From Alphaproteobacteria bacterium (GTDB lineage Bacteria > Pseudomonadota > Alphaproteobacteria > UBA3830), in contig BNWK01000061.1 in the NCBI GenBank assembly GCA_025998775.1, positions 1 through 7,699 of the forward strand: a stretch of DNA of 7,699 bases, written 5' to 3'. How positions within the stretch are numbered: position 1 is the first letter of the stretch; each line of letters begins with the position of its first letter. Below, piece after piece: positions 1-7,308 of the stretch. The notes under the pieces were generated by a model. That model ran no database searches and was not told where the DNA came from. It saw only the letters and a program-made list of their open reading frames with translations. The translations under genes and the position numbers were made by a program.

Positions 1-260
1 TCTTTTTCGCAATTGGCGTCGTCAGATACGCTGCTCGGATCCTCATGTACATCAAGTACACTCCGGTCCTGCGCAACGACACAAGTGTCTGCGTTCTTCC
101 TAGCTCTTGCAAAAAATAGCTCATTATATGGCTCTTTTTCGCAATTGGCATCGTCAGATACGCTGCTCGGATCCTCATGTACATCAAGTACACTCCGGTC
201 CTGCGCAACGACACAAGTGTCTGCGTTCTTCCTAGCTCTTGCAAAAAATAGCTCATTATG
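1..260 (+). repeat. R1a and R1b: tandem pair of palindromic repeat R1
   Basis: This is a direct tandem repeat with a period of 132 bp. Copy 1 starts at the window edge and is truncated at its left end; copy 2 covers about 127-260. Over the shared length I find only two differences (position 18 against 150, and 128 against 260). Each unit begins near TATGGCTCTTTTTCGCAATT and ends TTGCAAAAAATAGCTCATTA, which are imperfect inverted copies of each other. The centre carries a hairpin with arms TGTAC and GTACA around a 5-nt loop, and a smaller one, GACAC-AA-GTGTC. The unit resembles the palindromic elements known from Rickettsia in size and shape; whether it is related to them is unknown. The pair sits where the 23S gene should continue. 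Confidence 0.85.
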
Positions 261-357
261 TAGCAATCTCATCGTTCGTCAGATCCTCGTGTACAAAGAG
301 TACACTGCGGTCCTGCGCGACGACACGAAAGCTATGCGAAAAAATATCTCATTATGA
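261..357 (+). repeat. R1c: diverged copy of repeat R1 abutting 23S
   Basis: This is a degenerate R1 copy. It keeps the core hairpin (GTGTAC, loop, GTACAC), the CGGTCCTGCGC block, an ACGACAC remnant of the small hairpin, and a right end GCGAAAAAATATCTCATTATG. It lacks about 10 bases before the core. Its right end directly joins recognisable 23S sequence at about 358-362, so this is the boundary of the insertion in the rRNA gene. Confidence 0.7.
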
Positions 358-1866
<1,509 letters not shown>

Positions 1867-1872
1867 CATTTA

Positions 1873-2013
1873 GACTTTTCGCATAACCTTCCCCTGTTGG
1901 GTCTTTTCGTCGTCGATCCGGTGCTCGAATCCTCACGTACAAAAAGTACGCTGCGGTTCTGCGCTCCGTGTCTCCTATAAAATCCTCCAACATAGTCGGT
2001 TTTGCGAAAAGTT
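1873..2013 (+). repeat. R2a: 141-bp palindromic element next to 23S 5' end
   Basis: Its terminal inverted repeats are 1873-1888 (GACTTTTCGCATAACC) and 1998-2013 (GGTTTTGCGAAAAGTT), complementary at 14 of 16 positions. The interior shares about 92% of its bases with R2c. It contains a core hairpin CGTAC-AAAAA-GTACG and the block CGGTTCTGCGCTCCGTG. The core resembles that of R1, so R1 and R2 appear to be two families built on one hairpin. The element ends only 6 bases upstream of the mature 23S 5' end, where precursor processing stems normally lie. Confidence 0.8.
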
Positions 2014-2056
2014 TACTTACAACAATCAGACATAAACTTCTTTCGGCTATTGAAGG

Positions 2057-2197
2057 AATTTATCTCACAACATGCCTCTATTCGGTATTTTCTTCGTCGA
2101 TCCGGCGCTCGAATCCTCACGTACAAAAAGTACGCTGCGGTTCTGCGCTCCGTGTCTCCTACAAAATCCACAAATATAGCCAGTTCTTCGATAAATC
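2057..2197 (+). repeat. R2b: second 141-bp R2 element in the tRNA-Ala/23S spacer
   Basis: The core (2081-2183) matches R2a closely: ATCCGGCGCTCG, the CGTAC-AAAAA-GTACG hairpin, and TTCTGCGCTCCGTGTCTCCTA. At the offset where R2a has its terminal repeats, 2058-2064 (ATTTATC) and 2190-2196 (GATAAAT) are complementary; over the full 16-nt arms 11 positions pair. The outer sequence differs entirely from R2a, but the length and stem position are the same. Confidence 0.7.
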
Positions 2198-2456
2198 TTG
2201 TATTTTAGAACATGTATCTCTCAATACATATTTCCAACACAATTTTTTCAACACAAAAGAATTTATGCCATTTCAATTCAGCATTTCTTTTGCGAGATGC
2301 AATTACATGCGTTTTTCAACACACACAAAAACACCTCTAGTTCTTAAAAATAAAATAATTACTTATTTTACCCTGGTTTGTCATTTTTTCTCTTATTTAC
2401 TTTTTCAATGAACGAATTCTATCTCTTCTTTAAACGATTTCACGCTCCCAACTCAA
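2198..2456. other. AT-rich spacer between R2b and tRNA-Ala
   Basis: This non-coding stretch of the 16S-23S spacer is strongly AT-rich. Apart from the boxA-like motif at 2396-2414 I see nothing recognisable in it. Open frames across it on the plus strand continue into repeats and show no protein-like features. Confidence 0.6.
2396..2414 (-). promoter_or_regulatory. boxA-like antitermination motif in the 23S leader
   Basis: On the minus strand this reads CGTTCATTGAAAAAGTAAA. The identical 19 bases occur in the 16S leader at 4873-4891. One copy before 16S and one before 23S is the arrangement of rRNA boxA sites bound by NusB/S10. The segment GTTCATTGAAAA resembles the boxA core GCTCTTTAACAA at about 8 of 12 positions. 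The antitermination role is inferred from placement and duplication. Confidence 0.5.
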
Positions 2457-2532
2457 TGGTGGAGGTGAACGGAATCGAACCGACGACCTCCTGCTTGCAA
2501 AGCAGGCGCTCTACCAATTGAGCTACACCCCC
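2457..2532 (-). tRNA. tRNA-Ala (anticodon TGC)
   Basis: This is a full cloverleaf of 76 nt. The acceptor arms GGGGGTG and CACCTCC pair, with discriminator A and an encoded CCA (2457-2459). The D-arm is TAGCTCAATTGGTAGAGC, the anticodon stem is CCTGC/GCAGG with loop TTTGCAA (anticodon TGC), and the T-arm contains GGTTCGATTCC. It is the second tRNA of the usual Ile-Ala pair in the 16S-23S spacer and should be released from the rRNA precursor by RNase P and 3' trimming. The encoded CCA means it does not depend on CCA addition. Confidence 0.97.
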
Positions 2533-2550
2533 TTAACTTTGAGGCTGCTC

Positions 2551-2686
2551 TATAATGGCTCTTTTTCGCAATTGGATTCGTCAGATACGCTGCTCGGATC
2601 CTCATGTACATCCAGTACACTGCGGTCCTGCGCTGCGTTCTTCCTAGCTCTACGACACAAGTGTCTTGCAAAAAATAGCTCATTAT
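2551..2686 (+). repeat. R1d: R1 copy between tRNA-Ala and tRNA-Ile
   Basis: This is a complete R1 unit. It starts TATAATGGCTCTTTTTCGCAA and its end is the imperfect inverse, TTGCAAAAAATAGCTCATTAT. The core hairpin is TGTAC-ATCCA-GTACA. Relative to R1a, R1b and R1e, the 15-base block holding GACACAAGTGTC sits at a different place: after TTCCTAGCTC rather than before TGCGTTCTTCC. It lies 18 bases upstream of tRNA-Ala in the direction of transcription. Confidence 0.85.
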
Positions 2687-2711
2687 TTAGTGGTCTCAAT
2701 TACCAAAAACA

Positions 2712-2788
2712 TGGTGGGCCGAGGAGGACTTGAACCTCCGACCTCACGCTTATCAAGCGCGCGCTCTAACCAACTGAGCTACCAGCCC
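2712..2788 (-). tRNA. tRNA-Ile (anticodon GAT)
   Basis: The cloverleaf is 77 nt. The acceptor arms GGGCTGG and TCGGCCC pair (with two G-T pairs), followed by discriminator A and an encoded CCA (2712-2714). The D-arm is TAGCTCAGTTGGTTAGAGC, the anticodon loop is TTGATAA (GAT), the variable-loop region is GAGGTC, and the T-arm contains GGTTCAAGTCC. It is the first spacer tRNA of the rRNA operon. It is enclosed by two oppositely oriented R1 elements (R1d and R1e), an unusual setting for a spacer tRNA. Confidence 0.97.
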
Positions 2789-2903
2789 ATAGTTATATAC
2801 GGGGAGGAACTAAATTAGCAAAACTATCGGGCGGGCCCGAAACATTCCCAGAATAGCACATCGCTGCCCTACTCCGGAAAAAGTCCACTACAGAAACTGC
2901 TAC
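2789..2903. other. Short spacer with GC hairpin 5' of tRNA-Ile
   Basis: This non-coding spacer contains TCGGGC-GG-GCCCGA (2827-2840), a compact 5-6 bp hairpin that is much more GC-rich than its surroundings. It lies about 40 bases upstream of the tRNA-Ile 5' end in the transcript and may be a processing or pause structure; this is inferred from position only. Confidence 0.4.
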
Positions 2904-3038
2904 ATAATGAGCTATTTTTTACAAGAGCTAGGAAGAACGCAGACACTTGTGTCGTTGCGCAGAACCGCAGTGTACTTGATGTACATGAGGATCAGAACAG
3001 CGGATCTGACGAAGCCAATTGCAAAAAAGAGCCATTAT
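2904..3038 (-). repeat. R1e: inverted R1 copy in the 16S/tRNA-Ile spacer
   Basis: This is a complete R1 unit in the opposite orientation to R1a-d. On the plus strand it starts ATAATGAGCTATTTTTTACAA and ends TTGCAAAAAAGAGCCATTAT. The core hairpin TGTAC-TTGAT-GTACA and the small GACAC-TT-GTGTC hairpin are present. The block order is that of R1a/R1b. With R1d it forms a long inverted pair around tRNA-Ile. Confidence 0.85.
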
Positions 3039-3042
3039 ACAG

Positions 3043-3120
3043 CGATCTCTTACATCGTTTAAAAAGGGATATGAAGGTGGCGCAGTTAGAGGTTGATTAA
3101 AACCTCTTTCGATCTCTTAC
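3043..3120. repeat. 11-bp direct repeat bracketing a hairpin
   Basis: CGATCTCTTAC occurs at 3043-3053 and again at 3110-3120. Between them is a perfect 7-bp stem (AGAGGTT at 3088-3094 with AACCTCT at 3101-3107) with a 6-nt loop. The second repeat copy overlaps the left terminal arm of R2c. No T-tract follows the stem on either strand, so I do not call a terminator. Confidence 0.5.
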
Positions 3121-3251
3121 GTAATCTTCCACTGTTGGGTCTTTTTGTCGTCAATCCGGCGCTCGAATCCTCACGTACATCAAGTACGCTCCGGTTCTGC
3201 GCTCCGTGTTTCCTAAAAAATCCTCCAACATAGTCGATTTCGTAACAGACC
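3111..3251 (+). repeat. R2c: 141-bp R2 element abutting the 16S 3' end
   Basis: The terminal arms are 3111-3126 (GATCTCTTACGTAATC) and 3236-3251 (GATTTCGTAACAGACC), complementary at 13 of 16 positions. The interior is about 92% identical to R2a, including CTGTTGGGTCTTTT and ATCCTCCAACATAGTC. The arms differ from those of R2a at many positions, yet most differences are paired. The element ends 11 bases beyond the mature 16S 3' end, a region normally involved in 16S precursor cleavage. Confidence 0.8.
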
Positions 3252-3261
3252 GTCTTTCCTT

Positions 3262-4767
<1,506 letters not shown>

Positions 4768-4899
4768 AATGACTTAAATGCCATCCTAGCCTACTCCATA
4801 TCTGACGCAAGATCTGATATGCAAGCAGACTCTAATCGCGCCACCTACATATCCCTTCTTCTATTTTCGTTTTTTACTTTTTCAATGAACGTGAAATTA
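4768..4899 (-). other. rRNA operon leader with hairpin
   Basis: This transcribed leader of about 125 nt lies between the promoter and the 16S 5' end. It holds the boxA-like motif (4873-4891) and an imperfect hairpin (4798-4805 with 4813-4820, 7 of 8 pairs, 7-nt loop). I did not find a long stem pairing the leader with the 16S 3' flank. Confidence 0.5.
4873..4891 (-). promoter_or_regulatory. boxA-like motif in the 16S leader
   Basis: On the minus strand this is CGTTCATTGAAAAAGTAAA, identical to 2396-2414 before 23S. It begins at or just after the predicted transcription start. It is likely a NusB/S10-type rRNA antitermination site, by its duplication and position. Confidence 0.5.
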
Positions 4900-4928
4900 C
4901 TTATACTCCGATCCGCGATGGGCGTCAA
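4900..4928 (-). promoter_or_regulatory. rRNA operon promoter (sigma-70 type)
   Basis: On the minus strand the -35 box is TTGACG (4923-4928), followed by a 17-bp spacer and a -10 box TATAAG (4900-4905), each matching the consensus at 5 of 6 positions. It predicts a start near 4892-4894, about 126 nt before 16S. The MITE-like element at 4983-5095 ends 54 bp upstream of the -35 box, where UP-element or activator sites would lie. Confidence 0.7.
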
Positions 4929-4974
4929 TGGCCTCTCTCAACTTTTTCTCTCTCAGAGCTTGCGGGGAAATGTG

Positions 4975-5103
4975 TCTAATAAGGTGATAGTAGAGAATGG
5001 AGTTGATTTTTGTGAAAACGCTGAATTTTCAACAACCTCAATCTGCTGAAATCTCGGCAATCTGATCCCAATCAACTCTCTTCTCCACTATCACCTCTAA
5101 TAA
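4975..5103. mobile_element. MITE-like insertion with 8-bp target duplication
   Basis: The element spans 4983-5095 (113 bp). Its ends, 4983-5008 and 5070-5095, are inverted repeats matching at 23 of 26 positions and starting GGTGATAGT. It is flanked exactly by the direct repeat TCTAATAA at 4975-4982 and 5096-5103. Terminal inverted repeats plus a flush target duplication mark a small non-autonomous transposable element with no coding capacity. It sits between the rRNA promoter and the divergent glycosyltransferase remnant. The mobilising IS family is not identifiable here; an 8-bp duplication fits several families. Confidence 0.8.
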
Positions 5104-5256
5104 AGACCACGAGATGGTTAAACTCAAAAAACCTATTTGTTTTAGATAAAAACTATAATACCATATTTATGTTTATGTGTGATACGAGACTGCTGCATAT
5201 AGAATCTGTGCGGTTATGCGTAAACTCGTTCACATAATATTCGGAGTGCTCAAAGT
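5104..5256. other. Upstream region of the glycosyltransferase gene
   Basis: This AT-rich non-coding stretch has a TATAAT at 5154-5159 reading right, but no acceptable -35 at the proper spacing, so a promoter is only suggested. A GGAG ribosome binding site lies at 5243-5246. Confidence 0.35.
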
Positions 5257-5758
5257 ATGGCTTTCAAAAACTCAATGCTATCTCTTGACTCTCAACACAG
5301 TATTATGCTGGTTATAAATCTTGAGCGAGCCACAGAGCGGCTTGCGTATGTGCTTCCGAATATTTCTGCACTTGCTATTCCATACGAGATAGTTACAGCC
5401 GTCGACGGAAGAGAATTATCGCAGGAAAAAATAAAATCGATTGTTGATACCGAAAGTTACCAAAAGTTCTTCAAAATGCTACCAGAACCGGGAACTGTTG
5501 GATGTTCGCTGAGTCACGAGAAAGCACTAAAACGTTTTCTGGAATCTGATAATGAATTTGCGCTTATTTTCGAAGACGATGTTTTTTTTGATCCCGCACA
5601 CGCTCGCTTTTTATGAGACGAAGTATAAGCAATTTATGAATTATTTTGATAAAAACAAATGTACGCCGCTAAATGCTAATGGAAAAAGCGTGGCAATAGC
5701 GGGGCTAAAATCGAGTTTTCTGGATTTTATGGCAGTACTTTTGGTCAATTTTCTCTAA
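5257..5758 (+). pseudogene. Glycosyltransferase family 25 (LPS type), frameshifted remnant
   Basis: The first 119 codons, to a TGA at 5614-5616, encode the N-terminal half of a GT25 domain, a family that adds sugars to lipooligosaccharide at the inner membrane. Visible motifs are VINLER (residues 19-24), AVDG (48-51), GTVGCSLSH (79-87) and FEDDV (105-109), the acidic cluster expected to bind metal and nucleotide sugar. Family members usually have about 250 residues. The ATG at 5257 has GGAG ten bases upstream. Removing one T from the five-T run before the stop would continue ARFYETKYKQFMNYFDKN into a second frame, which stays open to 5758. That tail shows no further GT25 motif and ends against tRNA-Arg. 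Hence I read the gene as frameshifted and 3'-truncated; a short expressed protein cannot be excluded. The 5' half is sound. Confidence 0.75.
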
Positions 5759-5766
5759 AATTTCAA

Positions 5767-5843
5767 TGGTGCGCCCTGTAGGATTCGAACCTACGACCTA
5801 CGGCTTAGAAGGCCGACGCTCTATCCAGCTGAGCTAAGGACGC
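5767..5843 (-). tRNA. tRNA-Arg (anticodon TCT)
   Basis: The cloverleaf is 77 nt. The acceptor arms GCGTCCT and AGGGCGC pair, with discriminator A and an encoded CCA (5767-5769). The D-arm is TAGCTCAGCTGGATAGAGC, the anticodon loop is CTTCTAA (TCT), and the T-arm has GTAGG/CCTAC around TTCGAAT. The outermost anticodon-stem pair is a T-T mismatch, which is tolerable. This tRNA reads AGA and AGG. It is a single-gene unit, opposite in strand to the glycosyltransferase remnant whose tail ends 8 bases from it. Confidence 0.96.
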
Positions 5844-5857
5844 ACAAAGCACATAAA

Positions 5858-5886
5858 CTAATACATTAAAAACACTAGGTTAGCAA
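5858..5886 (-). promoter_or_regulatory. Possible promoter of tRNA-Arg
   Basis: On the minus strand TTGCTA (5881-5886) is followed after 17 bp by TATTAG (5858-5863), each matching the consensus at 4 of 6 positions. The implied start is within about 10 bases of the tRNA 5' end. The support is spacing and position, and the boxes are weak. Confidence 0.4.
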
Positions 5887-6074
5887 GTAAAAAATAATGA
5901 CATTTACGTTAATTCGAAAGCTTTCAGGTCTCGAAAAACAACGCCCAAATTGTAGACTTACTCTCACATGCATATCAGAAGGTAGCGATAGCATTAGCGT
6001 ATCCAGCTTCAAGCTGGTACAATGTCCTCATGTATTATTGGAGTTGTAAATGCAGTGGAGAGAGGGGGCATTAT
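5887..6074. other. Decayed coding scraps, unidentified
   Basis: There is no intact gene. Short protein-like stretches change frame, for example MTFTLIRKLSGLEKQ from the ATG at 5897, then AQIVDLLSHAYQKVAIALAY in another frame. They look like a broken reading frame, but I cannot assign a family. A palindrome, CCAGCTTCAAGCTGG, lies at 6003-6017. Confidence 0.35.
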
Positions 6075-6096
6075 CTTGCTCCACCCCATGAAATTA

Positions 6097-6105
6097 TGCT
6101 ATAAT
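6097..6105 (+). promoter_or_regulatory. Extended -10 promoter reading into the IS4 remnant
   Basis: TGCTATAAT is a perfect extended -10 box. TTGCTC (6076-6081), inside the left inverted repeat, could serve as a weak -35 with an 18-bp spacer. A promoter whose -35 lies in the terminal repeat is common in insertion sequences. It would read into the transposase fragment at 6134. Confidence 0.5.
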
Positions 6106-6133
6106 ATTCAGGTGGTTAACGTGGAAGCATGGA

Positions 6134-6741
6134 ATGCAAAGTATAATATCTGAGTATTTTGGTAATTTGAATAGTGTAACATTGAACAATTTTCATCAAG
6201 TTATAAAAGGCATCTTTTATCCAAGAAATACACATATATAATAGTAGCAGATCGCTGTTTTGGAAACGATAGAATTGCCACTTTGTGTCTGGAGTATGAC
6301 TTTGATTATGTACTAAGAAAATGTGATAATTTAAACATAGAGGTCGACGGCAACAAGTTGAATTTGAAGGGTTTTTCCGGCGAAACTCGAAAGTTCAAAG
6401 CGTATGTTTCGGCATGAAAAAAAGAAGCAATTTTTGAAGTTAAGACCAAAAACGATAGCGCCTGGTTTTTGTTTTTGTCACTATCTGACGATAAAAGCTT
6501 TTCAGAAATTTATGAAAAAAGATTCGGGATAGAAAAATGTTTTCAAGATCAAAAAAACTCCGGATTTGATATTGAGAAAACGAAAATTAGAAAATACAAC
6601 AGATTTAAAAGACTATATTTTTCAATGTGTTTAGCGCAATTGTTTGCTGTGCTGGTTGGAGAATATGTGCAAAACAACAATCATCCACTTAAAAAAAAAT
6701 TTCATATTCTTGCGGACGTGCTATCAGCATTTTCAAGCTAG
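6134..6741 (+). pseudogene. IS4-family DDE transposase, decayed
   Basis: This is the C-terminal two-thirds of a cut-and-paste transposase in several pieces. The first piece (ATG at 6134, MQSIISEYFGNLNSV...) ends at a stop at 6239-6241. The frame then shifts to IIVADRCFGNDRI (6238 onward), which carries the second catalytic Asp at 6250-6252. FDYVLRKCDNLNI follows. An in-frame TGA at 6415-6417 breaks the chain, which resumes KKEAIFEV and later WFLFLS. The hallmark Y-x2-R-x3-E-x6-K of the IS4 family is intact as YEKRFGIEKCFQDQK from 6511, with the catalytic Glu at 6532-6534. The N-terminal part with the first Asp is not recognisable. A frameshift, a stop and the missing N-terminus make it non-functional. 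TGA read as Trp is unlikely, because TGG is used for Trp nearby (6463). Confidence 0.8.
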
Positions 6742-6796
6742 TATGGTCGCATTCAAGTTGTTTTTTAAACAAGCAATTGGACTAATTGTTAAAAAA

Positions 6797-6979
6797 ACCA
6801 TAGATTACAGTAAGGGGGGGGGAGCAAGGTTGGCTGTACGATGTATTTTGGATGAAAATATGTATGAACCAGGACGAAAGGTCACAGATAACAAATTCAA
6901 TGCAGTTAATATATGCCATGATGATTTTCACTGTGAATGGAACTATGTCATTTCACCTATAGAAAAGCAAGACGTCTAG
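6797..6979 (+). pseudogene. ISAzo13-family transposase, C-terminal fragment
   Basis: The open stretch ends at the TAG at 6977-6979. ARLAVRCILDENMYEPGRKV followed by DDFHCEWNYVISP matches the C-terminal signature I know from ISAzo13-type transposases (TGLKV..LD...YE.G.KV, then FHGEWNY.I.P). The catalytic core, several hundred residues, is missing. The upstream part of the open frame (6731-6796) shows no such similarity and may belong to the decayed IS4 element or to chance. A run of nine G (6814-6822) falls where the family has a TKTKTG-like motif, which this fragment lacks. Confidence 0.7.
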
Positions 6980-7236
6980 TTTATTTGATAACAATTGCTT
7001 AGATATTTGGCGATTCTGTTCAAAGACGATCTGCGGTGCCTCATGATTTGGCGGTAATCAATTAATGGGCTAGATAACGCATGTGAAATCCATTTTTTTG
7101 ATTTTTCAGCACTTTCTCTTGGCAAAACTGCCATCCATATAAAAATGGGGTGGAGCAAGGGTCTAGGAATTAATCCCTAACTCCGCATAAAATTACCCCC
7201 TAAATAAGAAAAAACATAAAAAAATAAAAATATATC
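6980..7236. other. Non-coding remnant between IS fragments
   Basis: There is no credible gene. Features seen are a small hairpin TGGCA-AAAC-TGCCA (7120-7133), the right 15-bp inverted repeat (7145-7159), a near-palindrome TAGGAATTAATCCCTA (7165-7180), and a very A-rich stretch (about 7200-7235). Part of it is probably the 3' end of the ISAzo13 element. Confidence 0.4.
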
Positions 7237-7283
7237 TTGAAGTTAGGTTTTTGCTATGGTATTATTTATGCAACCTAATTAGG
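7237..7283 (+). promoter_or_regulatory. Promoter and palindrome ahead of the rightmost transposase
   Basis: TTGAAG (7237-7242), a 17-bp spacer and TATTAT (7260-7265) form a reasonable sigma-70 promoter. The predicted start, near 7272, falls on the perfect palindrome CCTAATTAGG (7274-7283). AACCTAA (7272-7278) is also complementary to TTAGGTT (7243-7249). The palindrome could be an operator or a 5' hairpin that limits transposase expression; this is inference. Confidence 0.45.
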
Positions 7284-7308
7284 TAGGCTATTATTTTATG
7301 AGGATGAG

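Larger units (their letters stand above)
6075..7159. mobile_element. Transposon-like segment with 15-bp inverted ends
   Basis: CTTGCTCCACCCCAT at 6075-6089 recurs perfectly inverted at 7145-7159. The pair encloses 1,085 bp that hold fragments of two different transposases. I see no target duplication directly outside. The repeats may be true IS ends of an element into which others have landed, or leftovers of two inverted elements. Confidence 0.5.

Noticed and set aside
13..357. Open frame of 114 residues with a repeated peptide
   Set aside because: It lies wholly in R1 repeats that interrupt 23S; the periodicity is that of the DNA repeat and no ribosome binding site precedes it.
1968..2411. 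147-residue open frame in the 16S-23S spacer
   Set aside because: It crosses R2b and AT-rich spacer, with no protein-like composition or family resemblance.
3088..3107. Rho-independent terminator between 16S and tRNA-Ile
   Set aside because: The 7-bp stem has no T-tract on the operon strand and would stop an essential transcript.
6415..6417. TGA read as tryptophan (alternative genetic code)
   Set aside because: TGG codons are used normally nearby, and other stops and frameshifts occur in the same fragment; decay explains it better.
6976..7158. 60-residue open frame on the minus strand
   Set aside because: It would start with TTG inside the inverted repeat, lacks a ribosome binding site and matches no family I know.
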